Source of the DNA: Acidobacteriaceae bacterium
GTDB taxonomy: Bacteria > Acidobacteriota > Terriglobia > Terriglobales > Acidobacteriaceae
Direction of reading: 5' to 3'
DNA length: 64,000 nt
Assembly (NCBI GenBank): GCA_903642235.1
Contig: CAHJWL010000002.1
Location: 248,001-312,000 of the forward strand
Part shown: piece after piece, positions 1-9,756 of the stretch
Layout of the letters: each line of letters opens with the position of its first letter
Numbering within the stretch: the first letter of the stretch is position 1
The notes under the pieces: generated by a model
The model's database searches: none
Seen by the model: only the letters and a program-made list of their open reading frames with translations
Told to the model about the DNA's origin: nothing
Made by a program: the position numbers and the translations under genes

Positions 1-619
1 CTGCATTGTCAACGACATCGTAGCGCTCGGCCACGCGGTCCATGGGAAAGCCCAGCTGTGCGAGATAGCGGCGATGCGCACTGCCGCCGGACACCGCCGC
101 ATCGAAAAGGGTTCGGATCAAAAGAGACTTTGCCGCCTCCCTCCATCCCACCCGTCTGTGATCAAAGGCAGTGCTCTCCGTCATCAGGATGCTGGTGCGG
201 GAGTGAGCTTTGGCCCACAGCGCGGCTGCAATGGCAGGCAGCGTGTAGTACCCGGGCACCAGCACCGCAGCCGGATCAAGCCGCGTCAGGTGCCGCCAGA
301 CCAGCCGCGAAAGGTGAAGCTTGCCGGCCTCGTGCCAGCCTGTCTGCGGCAGAAGAGTTTCAACCGGAAGATGCGGCGGAAGCTCCTCGCGAAACTTCAA
401 GCCGGCATGCACGCCGATGCCCCCGACCAACTCCACGCCCGCCACGCGCCCCGCGAGCTCCGGATGCGCAAGCAGGCCTTCAAAGCGCGCCACATGGTAG
501 GCATACCAATCGATCCAAACCACCGCCAGTCGCAACGGTCGTAGTCTCGCAGAGACGGGGTTCTGACGCGAAACCCGACTCGGGTCCTCATTCTGGTCCT
601 GACTCCAGTCCTCGATCAC
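1..619 (-). CDS. Glycosyltransferase, N-terminal part (runs off left edge)
   Basis: An open reading frame runs on the minus strand from a GTG at 619 to the window edge with no stop, so only about 206 N-terminal residues are visible. The start is supported by a GGAGAA sequence about 8 nt upstream and by the stop of the preceding gene at 645. The visible part reads as a GT4-type N-terminal domain: a hydrophobic first strand followed by IDWYAYH and, near the edge, ERYDVVDNA, a typical linker before the C-terminal nucleotide-sugar domain. The catalytic C-terminal half is outside the window. It is the last visible gene of the exopolysaccharide operon and probably adds a sugar to the lipid-linked repeat unit on the cytoplasmic face of the membrane. 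Donor and acceptor cannot be told. Confidence 0.75.
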   Translation of the reverse strand, partial: MIEDWSQDQNEDPSRVSRQNPVSARLRPLRLAVVWIDWYAYHVARFEGLLAHPELAGRVAGVELVGGIGVHAGLKFREELPPHLPVETLLPQTGWHEAGKLHLSRLVWRHLTRLDPAAVLVPGYYTLPAIAAALWAKAHSRTSILMTESTAFDHRRVGWREAAKSLLIRTLFDAAVSGGSAHRRYLAQLGFPMDRVAERYDVVDNA

Positions 620-644
620 CGGGCTTCTCCAATATGTTGCTGTC

Positions 645-2006
645 TCAGCCAAAATCAGCGCTCCTTCCGGCCAGCACCGCATGTGATCGCTGCGGCGGTG
701 ACGGCTGACGGCTCTCAAGCGGCCGGGCCTTGAGTGCCCAGCGCCAGGTAAGCCAGCACGGAGCAGAGAGCAGAAGGGTGCGGAAGATCACTGCCTCCAT
801 CGTCTGCATCACCAGGTAAATGGAGAGAGCGGAGAGAATGACATACTGGCTGGTCCACGGGCCGCCACGGGTGACCGCGCGCCGCCACACCCAGCCGTAG
901 CTGAAGCCCAGCACCGCCATGGCCGGCACGGCGAACCACCACAGCTCCACCCACAGGTCGGCAACGATGCCGGGAGCCGAGCCGGCCGCACCCACCCAGC
1001 CTAAGGCGTCGCCAAATCCCTCTCCGGTTCCGGCATTGTGCAGCAGCTCCGGAACGCCGAAGTCCTCGTATTTGGTCGGCCAGATGGCAGACGGAATCGG
1101 GCGCACCAGCACCTGCGCCAGATAGCGCCGCATCCAGAAGTAATGGTCGCGGCGTTCGGCCGAAAGCACTGTGCCCGAGCCGTAGATATATTCGTTGCCG
1201 GTGTCTGGTTTTTCAACGATATTGCTGACATCGGTCGTCACATCGAAGCTCGATCCCAGGTAGATGCTGCTGCGATTGGTGACCAGAAAGAGCACGAGCC
1301 AGCCCAGGCATCCGCCCAGCAGGGCCACCGCCAGCAGAGGCGGTCGCTTCTTCCGGTTGAAGTACCACCCCATCAGCACGACGAGCACAAAGGCGAAGGT
1401 GGGGCCGCGTCGCGCCATGAGCAGAGCCTGCGAGAGCCATGGTGTTCCGTAAAGGGCGATGACCGCCAGACTCCATGCCTTCGGCGCCCCCATCGACAGC
1501 GCGGAGACGGCAAGCAGGATGCCCGTCAGCAGCAGCAGGCTTCCGTCGCGCACATAGCCGCTGTCGTCCCAGCCGCCTGAGTAGGAGGCGCTGTAGGCGT
1601 TGACGAAGCCGCCAACATTCACGATGGTGATGCCCCAGCACAGCAGGCCGAGCGATCCGGCCAGCGCGCCCCCGACCAGCAGACGACGGGCAACCAGCGG
1701 CGATGTCGCCGTGAACGTCTCGCCTGCACGGCGCTGGATGCGCACACCGGCCGCCAGGCACGCCAGAACAAAGGCGAGCACACCCAGAACAAACAGCCGC
1801 TGGACGCTCAGCAGCTGATCTCCATCGAGATACTGTGCCAGCCCGCCGGTGCTCACCAGCTTCCACGGCATCCAGCCGTACAGGAACGCGAACATGGGCC
1901 CGATGAACAGGAGCGGATGGAACACATCGCGGCTGCCGTCGAGCGCGATCGCAGCGCCGCCCAGCGCTATGAGGATAGCGGCGCCGAGCAGGATCTCAAA
2001 CAGCAT
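645..2006 (-). CDS. Wzy-like O-antigen/exopolysaccharide polymerase
   Basis: The 453-residue protein is almost entirely hydrophobic, with roughly ten to twelve membrane segments. A large polar loop at about residues 250-340 holds a charged stretch (SAERRDHYFWMRRY, LVRPIPSAIWP). This layout fits O-antigen-ligase/Wzy-type polymerases, which join undecaprenyl-linked repeat units in the periplasm. The family has little sequence conservation, so the call rests on topology, size and operon position beside Wzx-, Wzc- and Wza-like genes. The ATG at 2006 has AGGAG seven bases upstream and overlaps the end of the preceding glycosyltransferase by 11 bp, indicating translational coupling. An O-antigen ligase is the main alternative. 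Confidence 0.7.
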   Translation of the reverse strand: MLFEILLGAAILIALGGAAIALDGSRDVFHPLLFIGPMFAFLYGWMPWKLVSTGGLAQYLDGDQLLSVQRLFVLGVLAFVLACLAAGVRIQRRAGETFTATSPLVARRLLVGGALAGSLGLLCWGITIVNVGGFVNAYSASYSGGWDDSGYVRDGSLLLLTGILLAVSALSMGAPKAWSLAVIALYGTPWLSQALLMARRGPTFAFVLVVLMGWYFNRKKRPPLLAVALLGGCLGWLVLFLVTNRSSIYLGSSFDVTTDVSNIVEKPDTGNEYIYGSGTVLSAERRDHYFWMRRYLAQVLVRPIPSAIWPTKYEDFGVPELLHNAGTGEGFGDALGWVGAAGSAPGIVADLWVELWWFAVPAMAVLGFSYGWVWRRAVTRGGPWTSQYVILSALSIYLVMQTMEAVIFRTLLLSAPCWLTWRWALKARPLESRQPSPPQRSHAVLAGRSADFG

Positions 2007-3360
2007 GGATCGCTCCTTTCAGGCGGGCAGCAGCCGGCCCTGGCGTGGCAGCCTCGCCGCGCGCAAAGCTCTGCTCGACCGCCTGCACCACGCCCGCGCG
2101 AAAGCGCTCCCAGGTGAACTCCTCGGCCAGCCTGCGCGCCTCCCCCCGCATCGCGAAGAGCTCGGCTCGATGGGTCAGCGCCCATTCGACCTGTTCGGCC
2201 AGCAGCTCCGGACGGCGCGGCGCGACCACAAAGCCCTGCCGGCGTTGCTCAATCAGGTCCGGCGCGGCAGTGTGGGTGGTTGAGAGAATCGGCAGACCAC
2301 AGGCCAGCGACTCCAGCAGCACCTGGCCGAAGCCTTCAGCAACCGACGGAAAGACGAACAGATCCGCGCTCTGATAGGCGGCGAGCAGCTCCGGTGCGCT
2401 GACGTCCGGCCGGATCGTGATGCGGTCTCCAAACGGCCGGAAGAGCGCCAGATCGTCCACCACACGGCCGCAGACGGTAAGCTCCAGCTGATCGCTTCCG
2501 AGCAGGCGCATGGCCTCAAGCAGATACTTGATGCCCTTGCGCTGATTAATACGGCCCACAAAGAGCAGGCGCAACCTGCCGCCCCTCTGGGCCTGTTGTT
2601 CCGGATCGGGTCTGAAGCGCGAGCAGTCGACGCCATAAGGAACAACATGCACGGCCTCCTGCGGTGTCCCATGCTCAACCAGAGTGGAGCGCGTAAAAGA
2701 TGAGGCGGCCAGAAACGACCGCGCCATCGTGGTCTCGCTCACCAGATGCTGGAACTCCTCCTCGGGCAGGGCAAGCTCCCACTCCTGCTCAAGGGAGCTC
2801 GCACAATCCGGATGCGCGGCCAGCTCTTCGCGGAGCAGGCGGCGCATGCTCGCCGGATGCGGGTGCAGCTGAAACAGCATGCCCCCGCCGCGATACTCTG
2901 TGAACGCGTCATAGCCGTAGTAGCTGTAGCTGAGCAGACCGGCGTTGCGCCGGTTTGCCAGTCGGCCGGCGGCGCGGCCGAGCGTCGCATCGGCGTTCCG
3001 CATGGTGTGCCGGCGGATCGGCAACGGAACCCCGTGCAGCTTTTCGAGCAGGAGAGTGACCGCTCCGGTCAACGCGCAGAGATGAAGGCGCTGCCACGGC
3101 AGGCGCGGCTCGCTGCGTTGGCGAAGCATGGCCGCAAGAGCAGCCGGCAGACGGCGCGCAAGCGTTCGGGCCCATCCCCGGTCCGCCGGCCAGAACAGGT
3201 CCGTCACCAGCGCCTCCAGCAGGCCCGCCTCCTCGAGCGCGAGCGCGACCTGATAGGCATCGCGCGCGCCGCTCTGGACCACAACTATCCGTGCGCGGGC
3301 AGCAAGCGCCGGTGTCGCTCGGGGGAGGGTGCCGGGTTGCGAGATCTCTGTTGCGATCAT
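1996..3360 (-). CDS. GT4-family glycosyltransferase
   Basis: This 454-residue protein has the two-domain GT-B pattern. Residues 239-245 (VVPYGVD) form the interdomain linker, 267-276 (FVGRINQRKG) open the C-terminal Rossmann domain, and E342-GFGQVLL-E350 gives the EX7E signature of retaining GT4 enzymes. It should act at the inner membrane on the growing lipid-linked repeat unit. The insert around residues 150-210 is rich in Glu and His and is longer than in many relatives. No clear ribosome-binding site precedes the ATG at 3360, but the 34-bp gap from the preceding glycosyltransferase gene fits a shared transcript. The sugar specificity is not readable. Confidence 0.85.
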   Translation of the reverse strand: MIATEISQPGTLPRATPALAARARIVVVQSGARDAYQVALALEEAGLLEALVTDLFWPADRGWARTLARRLPAALAAMLRQRSEPRLPWQRLHLCALTGAVTLLLEKLHGVPLPIRRHTMRNADATLGRAAGRLANRRNAGLLSYSYYGYDAFTEYRGGGMLFQLHPHPASMRRLLREELAAHPDCASSLEQEWELALPEEEFQHLVSETTMARSFLAASSFTRSTLVEHGTPQEAVHVVPYGVDCSRFRPDPEQQAQRGGRLRLLFVGRINQRKGIKYLLEAMRLLGSDQLELTVCGRVVDDLALFRPFGDRITIRPDVSAPELLAAYQSADLFVFPSVAEGFGQVLLESLACGLPILSTTHTAAPDLIEQRRQGFVVAPRRPELLAEQVEWALTHRAELFAMRGEARRLAEEFTWERFRAGVVQAVEQSFARGEAATPGPAAARLKGAIHAV

Positions 3361-3394
3361 GGTCGGGGCAGTTGTCGCGCGGAAGACGATTCGG

Positions 3395-4645
3395 TTAGAG
3401 AAGCGTGTCGAAGTGCTGTTTCAGCAGAGCGGCGGAGCGCTCCCAGGTAAACAGGGCAGCGCGGGCGCAGCCTCGGCCGCGGAGCTCCCGGGCGAGGGCA
3501 GGTTCGTCGAGAACGCGAAAGATCTGCTCCAGATGGTCGGCCACGTCGGTCGCCCTGGCCAGCAGGGCCGCGCCTCCGGCAATCTCCGGCAGCGAGGAGG
3601 CCCGGCTCGCAACCACCGGCGTCCCCGTTGCCATGGCCTCCAGCACCGGCAGACCAAAGCCCTCGTAGAGCGAGGGAAACCAGACAACCCGCGCGGTCGC
3701 GTAGAGCGCGTGCAGCGCCTCTTCCTCCACAAACCCCAGCAGCCGGACGCGCGGTCCAAGTGCGGCGGCACGCGCCGCATACTGCGGATCGGAGTGATTC
3801 ACGATAGCCAAGATCAGATCGGGATAGCGCTCAAGCAGCCGCGGCGCGGCCGCCAGGATCAGGTCGGCGTTCTTACGGAAGTGCAGCCCCCCCGGGACCA
3901 GCGCAAAGGGACGGTCGCGCAGGCCCTGGTCGCGAAGGAACTCCCGTCCGGCCTGCGGCACCGGGTGGAAGAAGTGCGGCGTAACGGCATTGGGCACCAC
4001 CCGGAGCCGGGAGGCAAGCGCGGGAAAGTAGTGCGTCAGACGATCGGCGGAGAACTGCGACACGGTGTGGATCATGTCGGCGCGTGCAGCCAGGCGGCGG
4101 AACAGCAGCGTCCACTTCAGACGTTGACGCCAGAAGGCGGCGTTCTGGCGATGCGCTCTCGGCTCAAAAAAGGCGGCATCATGCACGGTGACCACCAGGC
4201 GCGCGCGGGTGGTCGGTACGTACGATTCGCCGGTGCAGAAGACGATGTCCGCCTCCGGCCAGAAGCTCTCCGCCTTCGGTTGATTGAGCAGAAACCAGCG
4301 TGCCTGCTGGCGCGAGGTCTCCGTCTTGAAGCTGTGGTAGCGGAAGCTCTGCCACGGCTCTCCGACCAGCGGCAGGATGCGGCTCTGATCCGCGGCATCG
4401 GCCAGAATGCGCAGCCGCACATCAGTCCGGGCGGCGAGGTGTTCGGTGAGCTGCCGTGCCACGCGCCCGGCGCCGGTCGAGCCATGAATATTCCGGAGGT
4501 GGACGTACGCGAGCACATGCACGGGGCTGCCGGTCGTCGCTTCCGGAGATGTCGGAGCCGCACTTACCAGCGAAAGCGAGCTCGAAGCTTCCACGCCGGC
4601 CGCTCGGCTCGCGCGAGCCGCCCGGTCATCCATCAGCTCAGGCAT
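3395..4645 (-). CDS. GT4-family glycosyltransferase
   Basis: The start is placed at the ATG at 4645 (MPELMDD), preceded by GGAGG eight bases upstream and overlapping the flippase stop by 8 bp. A longer reading frame to 4759 would lie inside the flippase gene. The 416-residue product has a GT-B fold signature: a glycine-rich N-terminal loop (HGSTGAGRVAR, residues 55-65), a linker VVPNAV (216-221), PGGLHFRKN (251-259) and E328-GFGLPVL-E336 for the nucleotide-sugar site. It is distinct in sequence from the neighbouring GT4 enzyme, so the two probably add different residues. The first 40 residues are low-complexity and may be disordered. Confidence 0.87.
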   Translation of the reverse strand: MPELMDDRAARASRAAGVEASSSLSLVSAAPTSPEATTGSPVHVLAYVHLRNIHGSTGAGRVARQLTEHLAARTDVRLRILADAADQSRILPLVGEPWQSFRYHSFKTETSRQQARWFLLNQPKAESFWPEADIVFCTGESYVPTTRARLVVTVHDAAFFEPRAHRQNAAFWRQRLKWTLLFRRLAARADMIHTVSQFSADRLTHYFPALASRLRVVPNAVTPHFFHPVPQAGREFLRDQGLRDRPFALVPGGLHFRKNADLILAAAPRLLERYPDLILAIVNHSDPQYAARAAALGPRVRLLGFVEEEALHALYATARVVWFPSLYEGFGLPVLEAMATGTPVVASRASSLPEIAGGAALLARATDVADHLEQIFRVLDEPALARELRGRGCARAALFTWERSAALLKQHFDTLL

Positions 4646-6296
4646 GCGATCGCCTCCGCAGAAGGGATTGGAGGGAGCCGGTAAGGTAGCCCGTGAGCCG
4701 CGCGACGGCCGCCCGGCTCGGCAGCCAGTGATGCCGTCGCCCAAGGGCCAGCACAACACCGAGGCTCACCAGCAGCAGCAGTAGCATGCCGCCAGTGAGA
4801 GTCGCTGCCTGCTGCGGCCGTGCAGCGCGAATACTGGCGAGAGCCGCAAGCATCGTTGTGCTTCCGGTTGCGATCAGGAAGAGCAGAGGAAGCCCGCGCG
4901 GCAGGCCGTCCTTCCGGGCAAGGGTGAGGAGCACCAGGGCAGAGGACATGGCATGCGCCAGCAGGTAGATCCCCATGGCCATCGCAGCGGTTCCTCCGTG
5001 CAGCATCAGAAGGGTTCCAACCGCGGCGACAAAGACCGCCCACGCCGTGTTGATCAGTCCGCTCGCCCGGATTGAGACGATGCTGAGCCTCGCCGCCGCC
5101 GGTGCGTTCCCCATATGCACCACCGCCAGTGCGAGAGCCAGCGCGACGGTCACCGACGCGTCGTTGTACGAGACTTTATAAAGGAGGCGAAGCAGCCATG
5201 GGGCGAGAATAATTCCCGTCGAGGCAAGGACCATTCCCGTCAGGGACGACACATAGCTTGTAAATCCGAGCACATGATGCGGCGTTCTCGAGTTCTCGCC
5301 CTCTGGATCCGCCATCACGGCGTAGCTGCCCTCGGTCAGAAGGCTGGGCGCCAGGCCCACAAGATTGCGCAGCTGGCTGGCAATGCCGAACAGACCCATC
5401 TGCACAAACGAGCTATCCGCCCGGGCAACCATCGTAATCAGCCACCAGCCGGCAACGTTCGATCCCACAAGGCCCGCAAGCTGGACAAGACCGAAGCCCC
5501 AGACCTCCCGGAGCATCGGACGGAACTCCTGTGGTCTCGTCCGGTTCGGCGGGGAGAGCAGCTTGAGCGGTCGGGCGAGGAGCAGACAGACACCTACCGC
5601 TGCGACCGTGAGCGCTCCCTGCGCGACGATCATGCGTACGGGATTGTGATGCTTCGCCGCGAAAGGAAGCAGGGTCAGCATGCCTGCGCCCACAACAAAA
5701 GAGAGAAGCAGCAGGGCGCGCAGCCGCCGTTGCCCTACAAAGAAGCCGCGGGCGCACTCAAGAACGACGATACCGGCGGCAGAGAGCGCCGCCCAGCGCA
5801 GAAGGCTGGTGAGATGAGGCTGTCCCAAAAGCCGCGCGACCGGGACCGCACCGAGCCAGAGACCACCTGCTGCGACCAGCGCTGATACGACCGAGACCAG
5901 GGCGAGCACGCGTGCCAGTGTGGAGTATCCGGGTGCCCCGTGCTGGTACTTCCCGGAGAACCTGGCGGCGGTCGCTCCAATGCCGGCGGCGGCATAGGTT
6001 GCGATATTGTTCGCCGTCGAGATGGCAAAGGAGTACGCGCCAAAGGTGGCCAGACCTCCGAAACGCAAGGCGAGAGCATTGGCTAGAAAGCCGGCGCCGC
6101 GTTCGATCACGACACCCGCACCAAGCGCCGACGTTCCGCTCACCAGATGACGCATGACCTTGCTCGGAGCCGCTGCTTCGGCAACACGCGTGGCTACAAT
6201 GGACTGCTCCGGCGTCTCCTCCGGGAGCGGCACCGGGACCGATCCCTCCATCTCAGAGGGGTCGGGCAGAAGAGCGGAGCTCCCCAAAGGGCTCAT
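4638..6296 (-). CDS. Wzx-like polysaccharide flippase
   Basis: The 552-residue membrane protein has about 12-14 hydrophobic segments after a roughly 55-residue cytoplasmic N-terminus. Its first segments contain RGAGFLANALALRFGG and AAAGIGATAARFSG, a pattern shared by the polysaccharide-transport (PST/MATE-like) family that flips undecaprenyl-linked repeat units to the periplasm. The ATG at 6296 overlaps the TGA of the kinase gene in an ATGA arrangement, so translation is coupled. The family is defined mainly by topology; context with Wza-, Wzc- and Wzy-like genes makes a flippase the best reading. Confidence 0.82.
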   Translation of the reverse strand: MSPLGSSALLPDPSEMEGSVPVPLPEETPEQSIVATRVAEAAAPSKVMRHLVSGTSALGAGVVIERGAGFLANALALRFGGLATFGAYSFAISTANNIATYAAAGIGATAARFSGKYQHGAPGYSTLARVLALVSVVSALVAAGGLWLGAVPVARLLGQPHLTSLLRWAALSAAGIVVLECARGFFVGQRRLRALLLLSFVVGAGMLTLLPFAAKHHNPVRMIVAQGALTVAAVGVCLLLARPLKLLSPPNRTRPQEFRPMLREVWGFGLVQLAGLVGSNVAGWWLITMVARADSSFVQMGLFGIASQLRNLVGLAPSLLTEGSYAVMADPEGENSRTPHHVLGFTSYVSSLTGMVLASTGIILAPWLLRLLYKVSYNDASVTVALALALAVVHMGNAPAAARLSIVSIRASGLINTAWAVFVAAVGTLLMLHGGTAAMAMGIYLLAHAMSSALVLLTLARKDGLPRGLPLLFLIATGSTTMLAALASIRAARPQQAATLTGGMLLLLLVSLGVVLALGRRHHWLPSRAAVARLTGYLTGSLQSLLRRRSHA

Positions 6297-8614
6297 AGAC
6301 CTACGCCAGCTGCTTCGGCTGCCTCGATCTCTTCCTTGTAGCGGTAGTAGGACTGGTAGTATTCGCTCCGGCCTTCGCGCACCGGATTGAAGTCGTTGAG
6401 GATCGTGCCGACCAGGGGTACCTGATCGTTCTCAAACAGGTCGCAGGCGCTTGACGCCTGGTCACGGCTGGTCAGGCCCGCTCGCAGCACCAGCAGCACA
6501 CCATCCGATTGCGCCGCGAGAATGCGCGCATCCGCCATATGCAGCATGGGCGGCGTATCGATAAGGACCACATCAAACTCCAGCGCGAGCCGGTCGAGCA
6601 GGCGCGTGATCGCGCTGCCGGAGTGCAGCAGCTCGACGACCTCTTCCCGGCCGGTGCCCGACGGAATCATAAACAGGTTCGGCACCACCGTCTGTTTGCA
6701 GAGCTCGCTTAGAGACGCCGTGGCCACGCTCACCTCGTCGCGCAGGATGTTTCGCAGACCGAAGTTGTTTTCCACCAGCAGATTCTTGTGCAGACCGGGC
6801 TTTCGCAGATCGCCGTCGATTACGACCACGCGCAGCTTGGACTTGCTCAGAGCGATTCCCAGGTTAGTCGTTACAGTCGTCTTTCCCTCGCCGGCATTCG
6901 GACTGGTCACCACATACACCCGCGACCGGCGGCGTGCCACGCCCGCCAGCAGGATGGAGTGCGTCGTGTTGCGGTAGGCCTCGGCGACGATCGAGAAGTT
7001 CTCGTTCCAGCAGGTAAGCGCTGGCGCTGAGCTGCTGTCAAAAACGGCGCCACTCGCCAAAGATCTGGTGCGCAGCACCGGCAGGATCTGCCCGCGGCGG
7101 CTGGTGTTGGCCGAGGGGATCACGCCCAGTTCGTGCACATGCAGGTGTCGCTCGGCCTCGCCGGGAACTCGAAAGACATTCGCATGGCGATCTCTGAAAA
7201 ACGCAAAGCCCAGGCCGCAGAAGGAGCCGAGAACCACGCCGACACCGCCAGCCACGCCGCGGCGCGGAGAGATTGGCAGCCGCGGCGGGATGCCGCGATC
7301 CACCACGCGAATCGTCGTCGCCTGCATCGCGGAGGCGAAGCCGGCCTCCTTTGCCCGCTGCAGGAGCGTCTGGTAGAGGGTCTGCTCGCTCTCCACCTCG
7401 CGCCGCAGCAGGTTTACCCGGGCCGCCTTGCTCATCTCACTCGACACACTCGATTGCAGGGTTGCGTAGGCCGCGTTCAGGAGGTCCTCGTGCCGGCGGG
7501 CGGACTCGAACTCATTGCGCATGCGATCGGTCGTCGAGGAGCGCTCCTGTGTCATGCCGCGCTCGATCTCGCGGATCTCTGACCGGAGATGCATGACCTT
7601 GGGGTTGTCCTCGGTCAGCGGCGGTACAAGTTCGGCCACACGCGCGTTCAGGTCCGCGAGCTTCTGCTTGTAATCGCGGTACGAGGCGCTCTCAATTGAA
7701 GCCGGCAGTGCATCCGCGGCCGAGGTCTGAGCGATGCGCGACTGCGACTCCCGTTGCATGCGCTCGGCCTGCGCCCGGACCAGCTCGCCCTGCAGCTGAC
7801 GCAGGCGGTCCTCACCGATGCTGTTGCTCGACTGCGAGAGCGCGAGGCCATCGCCGCCGGTAGCCGCTTCGAGCTTGCGCTGCGACTCCTCGGCCTTCTG
7901 GCGGACATCGGCAACCTGCCGCGTCAGCCATTCACTGGTCTTCTGCGCCTCGGTGCCTCGCGTTTCAAGATCGACCTCTCTGAACTGCTCGGTCAGCGTA
8001 TTGCAAAAGCGCGCGGCAAAGCGCGCATCCCAGGAGTCACAGGTGACCTCCACCAGGCGTGTGATACCGAGCGGCTTCACCTTCACCCGCTTGGCCGTGT
8101 CGTCCACCAGATCGTTGAATGCAAGATCCTGGCCATGCGAGAGATGCAGACTCCGCTTAAGCGTTGAGATCAGATCCTGACGGTCGAGCGATGCCGGATG
8201 CGGTTCGGCCTTCAGATGATCGACCGTTCGATCAAGCAGGGTCGTGCTCTGAAGCAGCTTGATCTGTGTCTGCACATACGACTCATTCGAGAAGGCGCCG
8301 CCATCCCCGGTCGGCGCCACGTTCCGCATGTTCAGAAAGTCGCCGTTGATGCTCTGGATGTCGAGCGAGGTCCTTGCCTGATAGAGCGGCAGAACATCCA
8401 GGTTGAAGAGCAGGCTGAGCAGGCCGCCGACAACCGCACAGCAGAGGATTGCCACGCGCCAGCGCGATATGGTGCGCACGTAGTCCATCAGCAGATTGGC
8501 ATGCGGCTGCGAGCGGCTCGGTCGAAAGGCCTGCTGCTCCTCAGATTCGGGTGCAGTGCGCAGTGGAACCCGGCTCACCTGCTCGCGTCGATAAAGGGGC
8601 GAAATCTGGTTCAT
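6293..8614 (-). CDS. Wzc-type BY-kinase fused to chain-length co-polymerase
   Basis: The ATG at 8614 (MNQISPLY) has AGGAG six bases upstream and is preferred to a TTG 48 bp further up. The 773-residue product starts with a Wzz-like part: a membrane segment near residues 53-73, a long periplasmic coiled-coil region, and a second membrane segment near 460-480. The cytoplasmic tyrosine kinase follows, with Walker A SPNAGEGKTTV, Walker A' VVVIDGDLRKPG and Walker B VVLIDTPPM. The C-terminus has a tyrosine cluster (SEYYQSYYRY), the expected autophosphorylation site. Fusion of both parts in one chain is the Gram-negative arrangement. Phosphorylation cycling of this class controls polymer length and export. 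Confidence 0.93.
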   Translation of the reverse strand: MNQISPLYRREQVSRVPLRTAPESEEQQAFRPSRSQPHANLLMDYVRTISRWRVAILCCAVVGGLLSLLFNLDVLPLYQARTSLDIQSINGDFLNMRNVAPTGDGGAFSNESYVQTQIKLLQSTTLLDRTVDHLKAEPHPASLDRQDLISTLKRSLHLSHGQDLAFNDLVDDTAKRVKVKPLGITRLVEVTCDSWDARFAARFCNTLTEQFREVDLETRGTEAQKTSEWLTRQVADVRQKAEESQRKLEAATGGDGLALSQSSNSIGEDRLRQLQGELVRAQAERMQRESQSRIAQTSAADALPASIESASYRDYKQKLADLNARVAELVPPLTEDNPKVMHLRSEIREIERGMTQERSSTTDRMRNEFESARRHEDLLNAAYATLQSSVSSEMSKAARVNLLRREVESEQTLYQTLLQRAKEAGFASAMQATTIRVVDRGIPPRLPISPRRGVAGGVGVVLGSFCGLGFAFFRDRHANVFRVPGEAERHLHVHELGVIPSANTSRRGQILPVLRTRSLASGAVFDSSSAPALTCWNENFSIVAEAYRNTTHSILLAGVARRRSRVYVVTSPNAGEGKTTVTTNLGIALSKSKLRVVVIDGDLRKPGLHKNLLVENNFGLRNILRDEVSVATASLSELCKQTVVPNLFMIPSGTGREEVVELLHSGSAITRLLDRLALEFDVVLIDTPPMLHMADARILAAQSDGVLLVLRAGLTSRDQASSACDLFENDQVPLVGTILNDFNPVREGRSEYYQSYYRYKEEIEAAEAAGVGL

Positions 8615-8689
8615 AGGGTTCTCCTGGGAGAGTGCTTCTCCAGCAACTGCAAAGTGAGTCAAGCAAATCGAAGCAAGCGACGTTCCGTT

Positions 8690-9754
8690 CTAACGACGGT
8701 AGACAATAACTCCGGTCGCGACCTGCAGAATGGCCTCCGCCGTTCTCTCCACACCAGCTTTCACGTAGCTGTTTGGCACAAAGAGCACATCGTTGGCGTA
8801 GAGCGGAATATCGGGCTCCCTGCCGTTCTCAATGTTGGTGATGTTGACCGGGATCTCCCTGACCTTGCCCTCTCCGCCGGGCGGTGGGCGAAGAATGCGG
8901 GCCTTGCCGGCCGCGGCGTTGCGGTCCAGACCCTCAGCCAGCGACAGCGTCTCGAGCAGCGTCATTGAATCCTTGGACGCGAGCGGGAAGCCACCTGCCT
9001 TGCGCACCGTTCCGAGCACGTAGATTACGTCGGCCTTTGGAATCGAGATGACGTCGCCGGGATCGATCAGAATGTTCTCGGATGGATTGGTGGCACTCAT
9101 CAGGCTCTCGACCGAGAGCGTGGCAGTGCTGTACGTGGAGCTCGGATCCATCTTGGCCTGTGCTAGCGGGAGTTCACCCCAGCGGGCCTGACGCGTCAGG
9201 ATCACGCGCGATCCAGCGTCCGGCCTCACCCCACCCGCCATCGAGATCACCTCAATCAGACGACGAGGCCCCTCCAGCGCGTGAACCCCGGGTGTGTTCA
9301 CCGATCCGATGACAGAGACTGACCGGCTCTGGTTCTCCACCAGATTGATTGAAATCTGGGGTGAGTTGATGTACTTCGTCAGCTTGATCCGAAGCTGCTC
9401 GCGCAGCTGCTCAATCGTCAGGCCGCCGGCCTCGACCCGACCGATCAGGGCCAGATCAACAAAGCCGTTCGGATCGATGCGGATCGGCTTATCCGAAATG
9501 TCATCGAGGTCCACGACGTGCAGGCTGACTTGGTCGCCCGCGCCGAGGATGTACTCGGAGACGGCGGGCGGCTGACGAGCGATCAGCGGCTTTTGCGCCA
9601 CGGCCATCACGCTCAGGCATAGAGACAGCATGGAGGCGGCCAGCAGACGAGATGGAGAGAGTTTCTTCACTGTAGTGGTGACGAGTTTCCTGCAGCACTG
9701 GATGTTTGCTATGGATGCGGGGCCTGACTTCGTGTTCAGTGTACGGTGGAACAT
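8690..9754 (-). CDS. Wza-like polysaccharide export outer-membrane protein
   Basis: The 354-residue protein has a polysaccharide-export domain (EYILGAGDQVSLHVVD, from about residue 68) followed by SLBB-type repeats (SVIGSVNTPGVHAL; DVIYVLGTVRKAGGF). Such proteins form the outer-membrane channel for Wzc-dependent polymer export. A signal sequence is visible at about residues 29-54 (KKLSPSRLLAASML...AVAQ). It begins unusually far from the ATG at 9754; a GTG about 84 bp downstream (V29) would give a conventional signal peptide, so the start is uncertain. No convincing lipobox cysteine is seen, unlike E. coli Wza. It is the first gene of the operon and has a perfect inverted repeat directly before its start. 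Confidence 0.88.
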   Translation of the reverse strand: MFHRTLNTKSGPASIANIQCCRKLVTTTVKKLSPSRLLAASMLSLCLSVMAVAQKPLIARQPPAVSEYILGAGDQVSLHVVDLDDISDKPIRIDPNGFVDLALIGRVEAGGLTIEQLREQLRIKLTKYINSPQISINLVENQSRSVSVIGSVNTPGVHALEGPRRLIEVISMAGGVRPDAGSRVILTRQARWGELPLAQAKMDPSSTYSTATLSVESLMSATNPSENILIDPGDVISIPKADVIYVLGTVRKAGGFPLASKDSMTLLETLSLAEGLDRNAAAGKARILRPPPGGEGKVREIPVNITNIENGREPDIPLYANDVLFVPNSYVKAGVERTAEAILQVATGVIVYRR

Positions 9755-9756
9755 GC

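Noticed and set aside
3329-4684. A 451-codon plus-strand frame
   Set aside because: It is antisense to the second GT4 gene and low in hydrophobic residues.
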